From: Syngnathus acus
Taxonomy: Eukaryota; Chordata; Actinopteri; Syngnathiformes; Syngnathidae
Direction of reading: 5' to 3'
Assembly (NCBI RefSeq): GCF_901709675.1
Contig: NC_051095.1
Location: 24,264,956-24,328,955 of the forward strand
DNA: 64,000 nucleotides
This document shows positions 12,418 to 21,581 of this stretch, in pieces. The translations under genes and the position numbers were made by a program. The notes under the pieces are model-generated. The model was given only the letters and a program-made list of their open reading frames with translations, was not told the origin of the DNA and made no database searches. Each line of letters starts with the position of its first letter. The stretch's first letter is position 1.

Positions 12418-12628
12418 TGATTTGCTATCCAACGAAGTTAGGCATTGGATGAAGACTCCAAGAATCGTCACAGAGAGAAGTTGAACCTTGTTGGCACAAC
12501 GGATCCGTACCTTTTACCGAGAAGCATGCTAAAATCGCCCGAGCATTTTGCAACAGCCGACCTGCCTGAACGCTCATATCCAGATATTTATAATTACCTC
12601 GTCGATTTGTTTTGTAATGGCATTTCAT
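12418..12628 (+). pseudogene. N-terminus of a YqaJ-type transposon protein
   Basis: Reads MADLLSNEVRHW from an ATG at 12413-12415. After a one-base frame change it reads DEDSKNRHREKLNLVGTTDP, YLLPRSM and PDIYNYLVDLF. The pattern REKLxLxGxxDPYLLP...YPDIxNYLV is familiar from the N-terminal region of the YqaJ-domain proteins carried by THAP-encoding transposons in fish and invertebrates. The nuclease domain itself has been deleted. The leading gene product would act in transposition or host defence; its exact role is not established. Confidence 0.6.
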
Positions 12629-12984
12629 AACTTGACATATTAAAAACTGAATAGAGTGAAATCATTCAGATACTGTACCTGTCTGTTCAAGTTGCTACCA
12701 TTTTTATTATTTGTTTATTTTTGCATGATGCCACATCTGATTGGCTTGAAAACTTAACCAATAAATATAATTCAATATTTACATTGATAACGTTTTCAAG
12801 CATCATGAAAAATAAACACAAAATAAAAACGGGGGGGTGAACTGAAGAATCATCCCATTCCCTGCCTTGCTGCTCTTGCTGCCTTTCTAAAAATGCACCC
12901 AGCATTTTCAACAATCATATTTGTATCATCCCATATTGTATTATTTCACATTTTGTGAAACAAATCAGGGGTGAATAGTTTGTT

Positions 12985-13169
12985 TACATACCTGATATGA
13001 AGTCCTCATTGCATATCCTTGTGTAAATCGTAGGTTTCCATCGTTCACGACGAATATCCGCGATCCATTTATCACGTTTTTTCATGTTCGCCGGAAATCT
13101 ATAGAAGCTAAGATTTGGTTTATCGCCTCGTCTATTGCTACATCCAACAGCACAGCAGGTATCCGGCAT
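12985..13169 (-). pseudogene. THAP zinc-finger exon of a transposase
   Basis: The frame starts MPDTCCAVGCSNRRGDK and continues LSFYRFPANMKKRDKW and RWKPTIYTRICNEDFISG. This is a THAP DNA-binding domain (C2CH finger) that normally binds the transposon ends. The Cys pair at residues 5/6 and 10 and the third Cys (TRIC) are kept, but the position normally His (CxEH) reads Asp (CNED). The coding stretch ends at a good splice-donor sequence, CAG|GTATGT, so this is probably exon 1 of the original transposase, with the rest deleted. Confidence 0.8.
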
Positions 13170-13428
13170 TTTAAGCTCAAATAGCAGCAGATATAACAAG
13201 AAAGCGTGTGTGAGTCGTTGACCGGCACTGAAAAGTTGACCGCCATGATGGCCGCCAAGCTAATGTGGGTAGCTTGATGACGTCAGCTGCAAAGCCTCTA
13301 TAGGGTTCAGTTGGATATAAAGCTACTTAGAACATGGGCAGCAGTTCGTGCAGATGGGAGAGAAAAAGTCAATGCTTTTAAATATAACCTGCGGTGTTCC
13401 ACAAGGATCAATATTGGGACCGAAATTA

Positions 13429-14504
13429 CCGTATTTTTCTGACTAAAAGTCGCTCGGAGTACAAGTCGCATCAGCCATAAAATGCACCATAAAGGGGAAA
13501 AAAACATATATAAGTCGCACCGGAGTTTAAGTCGCATTTTGGGGGAAATTTATTTGACAAAATCCAACACCAAGAACAGACATGAACCAGCAACAACAAG
13601 CTAAAGTTTAGCTAAATGATACAGTATGCTAACGTGACATAAACACAAACGAGAAGCTGAGAACGGGCCTGACGTAACATTGACAATGATTCATATAACT
13701 ATAACATAAAGAACACATTTATCAAACTATATGTGTAACTCCAGATCATTAAATCCATCGAATTCTTCGTCCTTTGTGTAAACAACGCCGCGTGTGCGGC
13801 GCGCCGCTGATGTCGGACTCGTCGTCAGTTGCAGTTCAAGTTATTCCACAGGCCCATATACTAACTAGATATAAACTATACGTATATCAAATTACAATAA
13901 TATAAACAACAATTTTATCGAACCATCCGTGTCACTCCAAATCATTAAATCCATTGGAATCTTCGTCCTTTGTGTAAACACCGGCGCTTCTAACCCCGGA
14001 AGTGTGTGCGTTGTGCCGCTGACGTCAGTTGCAATTCAACTTATTCCACAGGCCCACATAACTATATATAAACAACATATCAAACTATAATATAAACAAC
14101 AATTTTATCGAACCATCCGTGTCACTCCAAATCATTAAATCGATTGGAATCTTCGTCCTTTGTGTAAACACCGGCGCTTCTAACCCCGGAAGTGTGTGCG
14201 TTGCGCCGCTGACGTCAGTTGCAATTCAACTTATTCCACAGGCCCATATAACTATATATAAACAACATATCAAACTATAATATAAACAACAATTTTATCG
14301 AACCATCCGTGTCACTCCAAATCATTAAATCCATCGAAATCTTCATCCTCTGTGTCACTTAAAAAAAAACAAAAAAAACAGCTGTTGACTCCGGAACTCC
14401 ATGCGCCGCTGACGTCAGCCTCGTCGTCAGCCTCGTCGTCAGCCTCGTCGTCAGTTGCGGCTCCAATTATTCCACAGATCTACGTATATATTATAGTCAC
14501 TCCC
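13429..14504 (+). mobile_element. Pogo-like MITE, left part
   Basis: Begins CCGTATTTTTCTGACTAAAA directly after a TA inside the LINE, then follows the family sequence seen inverted at 50771 and direct at 20117 (several 'taagtcgc' blocks, then 'caccaagaacagacatgaac'). The interior is taken up by 190-bp tandem units. The right terminal repeat was not found; the element fades into a 30-bp minisatellite at about 14505. Confidence 0.85.
13731..14490 (+). repeat. 190-bp tandem units within the pogo-like MITE
   Basis: The phrase 'gtcactccaaatcattaaat' recurs at about 13735 (variant), 13931, 14121 and 14311, a spacing of 190 bases. Each unit also has a 'cttcgtcctttgtgtaaaca' block, a GC-rich 'gccgctgacgtcagttgca' block and 'ttattccacaggccca'. 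The last unit ends in three copies of 'gtcagcctcgtc'. Confidence 0.9.
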
Positions 14505-14694
14505 CGTATGCCGCCGATTGCGGCTGGGACTCCCCGTATGCCGCCGATTGCGGCGGGGACTCCCTGATTGCCGCCGATTGCAGCTGGGACTCCACGTATG
14601 CCGTCGATTGCAGCTGGGACTCCCCGTATGCCGTCGATTGCGGCGCAGACTCGCCGAATGCCGCTGATTGCGGCTGGGACTACCCGTATGCGTT
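14505..14694. repeat. 30-bp minisatellite (CCGCCGATTGCGG core)
   Basis: About six units of 30 bases, each with the core CCGCCGATTGCGG followed by 'gctgggactccccgtat' with small variants. CCGC and GCGG form a 4-bp inverted pair around CGATT. The same unit core recurs at 18.69-19.03 kb. Confidence 0.92.
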
Positions 14695-15029
14695 ATTAAA
14701 TTAGATATTATATTAAATGTATTATTAGATAATTTTAAAATGTACTGAGGTACCTGAGGAGAAATCCAGCCCTGCTCTCTGTTACTTTGTTTTCTTGTAT
14801 ATAAAGACTTTTACTTTTCAACTTCTGCGTCATGTCTGCTTCTGGGTCCAAATCCTGCCCCTCACGAGACACTCAAAGCGCTTTACTAAGTTTGACATTC
14901 ACCCACTCACACATATCCACAATATGTCCTGCGGTAGCTCGTGCTTGATCTGCTTTCATCTGGACTGCATTACGCACTGTGTTCCCGTTTGGAGCACCTA
15001 AAGCACACACTGGCACTCTTTTTGGTGCA
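14695..15029. other. Possible LTR-end fragment, otherwise unassigned
   Basis: Contains 'tatataaagacttttacttt' followed by 'tctgcttctgggtccaaatc', which resembles the 3' part of fish gypsy LTRs. No partner LTR or target duplication was seen. The rest is AT-rich. Confidence 0.35.
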
Positions 15030-15037
15030 CTCTAAAT

Positions 15038-15472
15038 CAGGGGTCCCCAACCACCGGGCCGTGGACCGGTACCGGTCCGTGGGTCACTTGGTACCGGGCC
15101 GCCAAGCCGCACAGGAAAAAAAAAAAAAACTTTTTTTTATCGACGATCAATTAATTCAGGTCAAGACGCTTGTCCCGGTCACGTGACATGTTTCCCCAGT
15201 CGAGCCCGCAAAGCTAGCGTAAATTAGTAAGAATTTATTTTGAAAAACATAAAAAAAATTGGGGATTCTCTCCCAATTACATCCATTATTTTTATGTCGT
15301 TTATACTTGTTTTTATGCCAGTCGTATCATTTTATTTAATCATATTTATATATTTATTATAAATGTATTATTTATTTATATAAATGTATTATTTATTTAC
15401 ATAAAGGCCGGTCCGTGAAAATATTTCTGACATGTAACCGGTCCGCAGCGCAAAAAACGTTGGGGACCACTG
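15038..15472. mobile_element. hAT MITE with perfect 8-bp target duplication
   Basis: Starts CAGGGGTCCCCAACCACCGG, ends GTTGGGGACCACTG, and is flanked on both sides by CTCTAAAT (15030-15037 and 15473-15480), the 8-bp duplication that defines hAT insertions. The interior 'tttttatgccagtcgtatca' matches 1408-1430 of the hAT transposon at 1-5.6 kb, so this 435-bp element is a deletion derivative of that family. It has no coding capacity. Confidence 0.95.
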
Positions 15473-15480
15473 CTCTAAAT

Positions 15481-16035
15481 AACCAAATGGCACTTTTGAA
15501 CAACGTTCTGTTCGGGAGCTCAGAACAATTCAAATGTGCCATCGAGTCAGTCACTTGAGCCGTAAAAAGTTAATTAACAGTTGCGTTCAGAAATTGTGAG
15601 GAAGCACTTAGCCACTGAATGCAGGACAAGAACGATGAAACGCCAGCAAATAATTATGTTAAAATTTGTGTTAGGTTTCTTACAGTTCACTTTAACTTTT
15701 GCCAAAAGTACAGTTGTAGTAGATTAATGCGTAATTTAAGTTGCCACGACTATTTATGGCGACAGCACTTCTTTGTGGTTATAAAAGAAGAGAGAAGCAC
15801 TCACCTGTCTTAAGAGAAAATTCATTGATTTACTGTTAACATATAGTTAAAAGCGCCATAGATGGGCATATGCCAATGATGTACTATACGTGCAAATCTG
15901 AAATTCAGATTTTCCTGGAAACAGTAAAAACCCATGAAGAACAAGTGGTATAGAAAATGGAGGGATACTAACCTGGGAGGTTCTTGTTTGTCGCTGTAAC
16001 TAATTTGATTAACTTCCCCTTTGATCAAGTCATTC
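15481..16035. other. Nothing recognised
   Basis: No coding or repeat feature supported on either strand. Confidence 0.5.
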
Positions 16036-16036
16036 A

Positions 16037-16058
16037 ATTACACACACACGCACGCACA

Positions 16059-16121
<63 letters not shown>
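16037..16121. repeat. (CA)n microsatellite
   Basis: About 85 bases of CA with a few CG and AA interruptions at the left end. Confidence 0.95.
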
Positions 16122-16122
<1 letters not shown>

Positions 16123-16334
16123 TTACGTCTGTGAGTTTCGCTCAAGACAGGGATCAGGCACTTGTGTGACTGATGATCCTTTCAAACCATATTAAAATTG
16201 ATGAGATGACTGTGGTGATGATGGAAAGAGTTTTCCTTCTTCATGAACTAAGTACTGTGCATACGGCAAATATTAGCCTTCAAAGTTATTCCCTAGATTC
16301 GAACATACTTTATCAGCCTTCTCTGCCATACCTT

Positions 16335-17036
16335 CATGCTTTCTACAACCCCAGGCAAAATTATGGAATCCCCAGTCTCTGGTGTTCATTCATTTGTTTA
16401 AATTTGTAGAACAAAAATCAAATCACAGACATGGCTAAAGTTGTTTCAAATGGCAATCTATGGCTTCAAGAAGCACTAATAAAGAAGAAAAATGTGGTAC
16501 AGAAAAAAACTTCTAAATTTTTAGACCAAGCAGAGTGAATAATTTGGAATCACTCAATTCTGAAGAAAATAATATGGAACCACGCTCTGTTTCCATTCCC
16601 AAAACTAACACCTGCATCAGATTGGATCTGCGCATTAGTCTGCAGTTAAACACGAGCGAGCACACCATGGGAACCTGTGAATGGGTGAATGTGAGGCATT
16701 GTAAAACGCTTTGGGCACCATGTGGTGCAGATAAAAGTGTGATATAAGTGCAGTCTATTTACCATCTACTGTGTCAAAAATCTGAACCTAGTATGAACAA
16801 CATGAGAAAGTTGTTGAAGGTACACCAAGGAAGGCATCAAAGCCTCAAGACAGAACACTTAAAGCAATGTGTTGAAAACAGAAAATGCATAGCAAAACAA
16901 ATTAGGAACAAATGGGAGAAGACTGGAGTCAACTGCATGATGATTTTTTTATTTTTTAGCTCATTTTTAAGGTTGTATCTGAGATTTATTTTGACAACCA
17001 CTGTGACATTTGCACAAAAACGTTGAGCCATTTTAT
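16335..17036 (+). pseudogene. Tc1-like transposon remnant with transposase start
   Basis: The left part (16352-16575) has the repeated phrase 'ggcaaaattatggaatc' typical of a fish Tc1-like terminal region. From about 16794 it encodes MRKLLKVHQGRHQSLKTEHL, KQCVENRK and AKQIRNKWEKTGVN, which fits the paired helix-turn-helix DNA-binding part of a Tc1-like transposase. A SINE 3' end ('tttgggcaccatgtggtg', about 16645-16760) interrupts it. The catalytic part is absent. Confidence 0.7.
16640..16762 (+). mobile_element. SINE 3'-end fragment
   Basis: Contains 'gtgaatgggtgaatgtgagg', 'cgctttgggcaccatgtggt' and 'gtgcagtctatttaccatc', the same 3' region as the fuller SINE at 33418-33664. Only the 3' half is present. 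Confidence 0.75.
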
Positions 17037-17690
17037 TTACACAGCTGTGTTTTGATTTGTATTTGAGTCAAGTCCTATTAAATAAGAAGTACATTATTAA
17101 TGTGACTGCTTAGGGTTCTGTACATATTCATATTTTAACTACCATTTTTTCGTTCTTCTGAGAAGGTCTTCCTTATCAAAGTAAAATTGGTGCATGATAT
17201 AATGGAATTAAAAGTCAACTCGTAATGGTATCGGTCTGAAAAAAAAAAGTGGTATCGAACATCCCAAGTGTTTGGCTTCTGACTGATGACGGAACAGGAT
17301 GTTTTTCAAATAAGTACCAGACTGATTTCTTTTATGGCGTATTACAAACTTGCACCTGCCTGGCTGTTTGATTTTTTGACATCACTATCGTTAGTGCCGG
17401 TAATTTTTCTTTTCTCGTCAAGTCCAGCCTTTCTCTATTTTTGATCCAGTGCCACTGTTTCCCAATGCGGCACTTTTCCTCCACAAAAACTTTGTCCATT
17501 GCTGAGTCACTTTAATCTGAGTCGCGAGGCAGTTAGCTAAACGGTAAATTGTTTTCAGCCCCCACTGTACCCACTTATTGTGAAAATAACAACATTTCGT
17601 TAAGCTTTCTGGTCGAGTAACATTCTATCAAGCTCCACATCAACAGTTATTAACACCTACTGTTATTTTTTATCCGCCCATCCTAATTGT
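17037..17690. other. Nothing recognised
   Basis: No supported gene, terminal repeat or tandem array. Confidence 0.5.
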
Positions 17691-18419
17691 GTGAACTGAG
17701 GAGGCATGCTTGGTTGACAGGCAAAAGATCTTGTGAGAAAACCAGAACAGTCCAGTTGGGATTGATTCAGTGGCCTGAATACTTACAGATAACGTTTGAC
17801 CTCTGTCATTGCCAACAAAGGGTATATAACAAAGTATTATGAGTTTTTGTTATTGACCAAATACTTATTTTCCATCCTAATTTGAAACAAAATTCCTTAA
17901 AAATCAGACAATGTGATTTTCCATCCATCCATCCATTTTCCGAACCGCTTAGTCCCCACGGGGGTCGCGGGCGTGCTGGAGCCTATCCCAGCCGTCATCG
18001 GGCAGTAGGCGGGGGACACCCTGAACCGGTTGCCAGCCAATCGCAGGGCACACAGAGACAAACAACCATTCGCACTCACACCTAGGGACAATTTGGAGTC
18101 TTCAATCGGCCTACCAAGCATGTTTTTGGGATGTGGGAGGAAACCGGAGTGCCCGGAGAAAACCCACGCGGGCCCGGGGAGGACATGCAAACTCCACACA
18201 GGGAGGGCCGGAGGTGGAATCGAACCCGCACCCTCCTAACTGTGAGGCGGACGTGCTACCCAGTGCCCCACCGAGCCGTGATTTTCCAGATTTTTTAAAT
18301 TTATTTTGTCTCTCATAGTTGAAGTGTACTTATGATGAAAATTACAGGCATCTCTCATCTTGTAAGTGGGAGAACTTGCACAATTGGTGGCTGACTAAAT
18401 ACTTTTTTGCCCCACTATA
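17691..18419 (+). mobile_element. Tc1-like transposon 3' end
   Basis: 'acgtttgacctctgtcattg', 'gaccaaatacttattttcca' and the terminus 'aaatacttttttgccccact' followed by TA are the 3' coding end and right inverted repeat of a common fish Tc1-like element. The left limit is uncertain. A tRNA-derived SINE is inserted at 17923-18278. Confidence 0.8.
17923..18278 (-). mobile_element. tRNA-derived SINE with 10-bp target duplication
   Basis: On the minus strand it has a tRNA-like head with B box GGTTCGATTCC, then 'cctccctgtgtggagtttgc', 'ggtttcctcccacatcccaa', 'ggctccagcacgcccgcgac' and a (ATGG)n tail. Flanked by GTGATTTTCC at 17913-17922 and 18279-18288. It is the most complete copy of this SINE family here and is younger than the Tc1-like element around it. 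Transcription by RNA polymerase III from the internal boxes is expected for the family. Confidence 0.92.
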
Positions 18420-18604
18420 ACTGATAACAAAGGCCCCATAACCTATTTCATCCGAATGCAGGGTTCAGCAAACTTAAATACTCAAAGAGCCATTTTGCCT
18501 GATGGACTAATAGATTATGGCAGAGTTAGAGGTGCTGACCAAGAATAAATGCCCACGTGCCTTGTTTGAATGGAAGGTCCTGAGCTGCAAGTGGAGTTCA
18601 CTGC
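18420..18604. other. Unassigned spacer
   Basis: A short stretch between the Tc1-like terminus and the solo LTR; nothing recognised. Confidence 0.5.
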
Positions 18605-18670
18605 TGTCACGTCTGGTCCCCAGCCGTTCCTCTATGTGTCTGTTCTCATGGTTTCTGTCTGTGTGCTCGT

Positions 18671-18688
18671 CCCTAACCCTAACCCTGA
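18671..18688 (+). repeat. Short telomere-like (CCCTAA) run
   Basis: Reads ccctaaccctaaccctgaac, about two and a half telomere-type hexamers, directly before the minisatellite. Too short to be called an interstitial telomere block. Confidence 0.6.
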
Positions 18689-19030
18689 ACGCCGCCGATT
18701 GCGGTGTAGACTCCCTAAACGCCGCCGATTACGGTGTAGACTCCCTAAACGCCGCCGATTGCGGTGTAGACTCCCTGAACGCCGCCGATTGCGGTGTAGA
18801 CTCCCTGAACGCCACCGATTGCGGTGTAGACTCCCTGAACGCCGCCGATTGCGGTGTAGACTCCCCCGAATGCCGCCGATTGCGGTGTAGACTTCCCCGA
18901 ACGCCGCCGATTGCGGTGTAGACTCCCCCGAATGCTGCCGATTGCGGTGTAGACTCCCCCGAATGCTGCCGATTGCGGTTCTGACTCCCTGAATGCCGCC
19001 GATTGCGGTTCATGTCCCCAGAGTTGCTGC
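18688..19030. repeat. 30-bp minisatellite (CCGCCGATTGCGG core) in the LTR
   Basis: About eleven units of 30-31 bases with the core CCGCCGATTGCGG followed by 'tgtagactccctgaacg', becoming less regular to the right. Because 30 is divisible by three, all frames on both strands stay open through the early units, giving spurious repetitive proteins. Confidence 0.95.
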
Positions 19031-19563
19031 CGAGCGCGGTTAGGAATTTGAGGCCATTTGGACTGGTGCGCTCCCCCCCCCACGCCTCCCCGTGCGCCGC
19101 GTGGGGGTGGTGCGCTTCCCCCCGCCCCCCCGTGCGCCGCATGGGGGTTTCAGTTTTTTTGGAACGTCGGGAGCTGTCCCTTGTGGGGGGGGGTCTCATC
19201 CCCAGCCGTTCCACTATGTGTCTGTTGTCATGGTTTGTGTCTGTGTGCTCGCCCCTCCCCTCCTGTGTGCCCATGATTAGTTTGATTATTCTCACCTGCC
19301 TCTTGTTATCTGTCGTGTATATAAGTCCTGTCTGCCCCTCACGCCCCGTCGGATCATTGTTGTCCTGATGTCTTTTTGGTTCCTGCCTTTATCGAGTCGG
19401 TTTCTGTTTGCCATCCCTGTCGGTCAGTCTGTCATGGTATTAGTTTGCTAGTTCCCGTCTGTTTCCCTTGATGCTTCGTTCCACTTGCCTTTTGAGTTTG
19501 CTCAATAAACCCTGGTCCAAGCTGCATTTGGTCGCCCTGCTCCATCAGTTCCATGACAACTGT

Positions 19564-20020
19564 GGGGAGTGCAGGCAGCTTTCAACTTCAGTTTGACTTA
19601 ACAATATAAAATATACTACATATTTGCAAAATAGAAACAGTTAAAATATATATTTTATCTTAGGTATGAAGTCCTTGCTGTGATATGTGTTTTTGTGACT
19701 GTTTTGATGAGCATTAGTTTTTTCATCTTTTCCCTGTGTCCATTTTGTATGTTTACTACTTGTTAGGTTTTTCTTTCCAACAGTAGTCCTTTTGTCTATT
19801 AATCAGCTACTTGCAGTCACTCAGGTCTTGTCCGTGTGTGTTTCGTTATCTTTTCAATTTGCTTGTATTTACTGAAGTTGCCTGATTTGTTTGCCTTTAT
19901 TCAATATTTCCAGTTGCAATGAGTTCCTGAGTTTCTTAAATTTTAAATTAAATTTAAAAAAATCAAAATCTTAAATTTCTTAAATTTGATGGTTTATTTT
20001 TTTGGGGGGGTGGCTATTAT
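19564..20020. other. Nothing recognised
   Basis: T-rich sequence with no supported feature. Confidence 0.5.
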
Positions 20021-20021
20021 T

Positions 20022-20102
20022 TCATCCATCCATCTTTCCATCCATCCATCCATCCATCCATCCATCCATCCATCCATCCATCCATCCATCCATCCATCCA
20101 TT
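20022..20102. repeat. (ATCC)n microsatellite
   Basis: About 80 bases of CATC repeats, possibly the leftover tail of a SINE or Rex3-type insertion on the minus strand. Confidence 0.9.
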
Positions 20103-20400
20103 TTCTAATTAACATGCCGTTTTTTTCGGACTAAAAGTCGCTCCGGAAATAGGTCGCATTAGCCATAAAATGCACAATAACATGAAAAAAAACATATAAG
20201 TCGCTCCGGAGTATAAGTCGCATTTTGGGGGAAATTTATTGGACAAAATCCAACACCAAGAACAGACATGAACGAGCAACAACAGGCTAAACAATAGGTA
20301 TGCTAACGTGACATAAATACAAACGATGAGCTGAGAACAGCCCTGACGTAACATTCAGAGTTATTCAAAGAACTATTACATAAATAACACATTTATAAAA

Positions 20401-20860
20401 CCATCTGTGTCACTCCAATTCATTAAATCCATCGATCGTCCTTTATGTCAACAATGCCGGCTGGGTGCGCGCCGCTGACGGCGCTTGCACTTCAAAATAT
20501 TCCACAGGCCCATATAACAATATATAAATTATATATCAAATAACTATTATACAAGCAATAATATTATCAAAACCATCTGTGTCACTCCAAATCATTAAAT
20601 TCATCGATCGACCTTTATGTAAACAATGCTGTCCGGGTGCGCGCTGCTGACGGCGCTTGCACTTCTAAATATTCCAGAGGCCCATATAACGATATATAAA
20701 TTATATATCAAATAACTATTGTATAAGCAATACTATTATGAAACCATCTGTGTCACTCCAAATCATTAAATCCATCGATCAAATTCCTCGTTCTTTGTCA
20801 ACAACGCCGCGCGTGCGCCCTGACGTCAGCCTCATCGTTATTCCACAGATCTAGTATATC
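20401..20860 (+). repeat. 171-172-bp tandem units in the pogo-like MITE
   Basis: 'ccatctgtgtcactccaa' occurs at about 20401, 20573 and 20744, with a further diverged unit near 21285. The units correspond to the 190-bp units at 13.7 kb but are shorter. Confidence 0.85.
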
Positions 20861-21581
20861 ACTATATTGTGGCGTTAACAAAGTACCAGGGAAAACGTAG
20901 GTTTGGTAAACGGCTCTTTATTTAACAAAACAAGAGTTCAACGAGCCAACAACTACTGAACTGTAACGATAAAAACATATACAAGTTGTTACACGAAATA
21001 AAATATATCAAATAACTATAACATAAATAGTTCACCGCCACACGGCCCCAAGCACCGACGTCGACTTCCAGGCGTGTGGCGGCGTGGACTTCCATCCCCG
21101 GAGGTGGCACTTCCAGCCACGGAGGTGGAAGAGAGCTCCATAGAATAGGACCCGGCGTGCGTAAAAGCCATGTCCGAGCCCCATCCACCATCCCCGGACA
21201 GCCACCCGGCCGAGCGCCGGCCCCCGACTTCCATCTACGGAGGTGAAAGAGAGCTCCGTAGAGTAGCCATAATGGTTCTTCAAACCTTCTGTGTCACTCC
21301 AAATCATTAAATCCTTCAAACTCTTCGTCCTCCGTGTCACTTACAAACAAAGCCGCTAATGATGCCGGTAGTTCGTGGGGCCCTTCGTCATCTTCGTCAT
21401 CCCGTGATCGAATCTTTGTCCTTTATGTAAACAACCGCCGCGCCGCTGACGTCACTTGAAATTCAAATTACAGTAATCCCTTGCTACATTGCGGTTCGTT
21501 TATCGCGGTTTCACTTTTTTATTTTTTTTTATTTTGAAAGTTTGTGAAAAAATTCACATATAAGTCGCTCCTCACTATCCG

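Larger units (their letters stand above)
12272..13299. mobile_element. ISL2EU (IS4EU)-like transposon, internal-deletion derivative
   Basis: The ends are perfect 13-bp inverted repeats, AGAGGCTTTGCAG and CTGCAAAGCCTCT. Comparison with the uninterrupted LINE at 50.88 kb shows that the target read ggaATaggg and that AT was duplicated. The 1028-bp interior keeps the 5' ends of two convergent genes: a YqaJ-type protein start on the plus strand and a THAP exon on the minus strand. A 2-bp AT duplication plus THAP and YqaJ genes is the description I know for ISL2EU elements; the assignment is by motif, not by search. Confidence 0.8.
12116..13428 (+). pseudogene. LINE reverse-transcriptase fragment split by two transposons
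   Basis: Positions 12116-12271 encode LIDLVEELSTNIDDKKFAMG and VFIDLKKAFDTINHDILLQK. The frame resumes after an ISL2EU-like insertion at 13300-13428 with the phrase 'tgcggtgttccacaaggatc' (CGVPQGSILGPK) and is cut again at 13429 by a pogo-like MITE. The same LINE family, with the MITE at the same nucleotide, is found inverted at 47.5-51.5 kb. It is an endonuclease-type LINE with a jockey/I-like reverse transcriptase; I could not fix the clade. Confidence 0.85.
18605..19558 (+). mobile_element. Solo LTR (probably Ty3/gypsy) expanded by a minisatellite
   Basis: Starts TGTCACG and ends TTCCATGACA. The right part has a TATA box ('gtgtatataagtcctgtctg') and a polyadenylation signal ('caataaaccctggtccaagc'). 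The flanking bases actgc and actgt give a 4-bp match, or 5-bp with one change, as expected for LTR integration. The first 60-70 bases ('tccccagccgttcc...tgtgtctgtt') appear twice, before and after a 30-bp minisatellite. No internal gag/pol is present, so this is a recombination-derived solo LTR. Confidence 0.75.

Noticed and set aside
13740-14350. 190-bp units considered as a centromeric satellite
   Set aside because: They lie inside a MITE with recognisable ends, number only about four and vary in length between loci (171 vs 190), so they are element-internal repeats.
18671-18688. Interstitial telomere block
   Set aside because: Only about two and a half hexamers, probably chance or part of the LTR sequence.
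18517-19295. Overlapping long open frames on both strands (e.g. NAADCGVDSL-type and PQSAAFREST-type repeats)
   Set aside because: They arise because the minisatellite unit is 30 bases long and stop-free; there is no start context, homology or splice structure.
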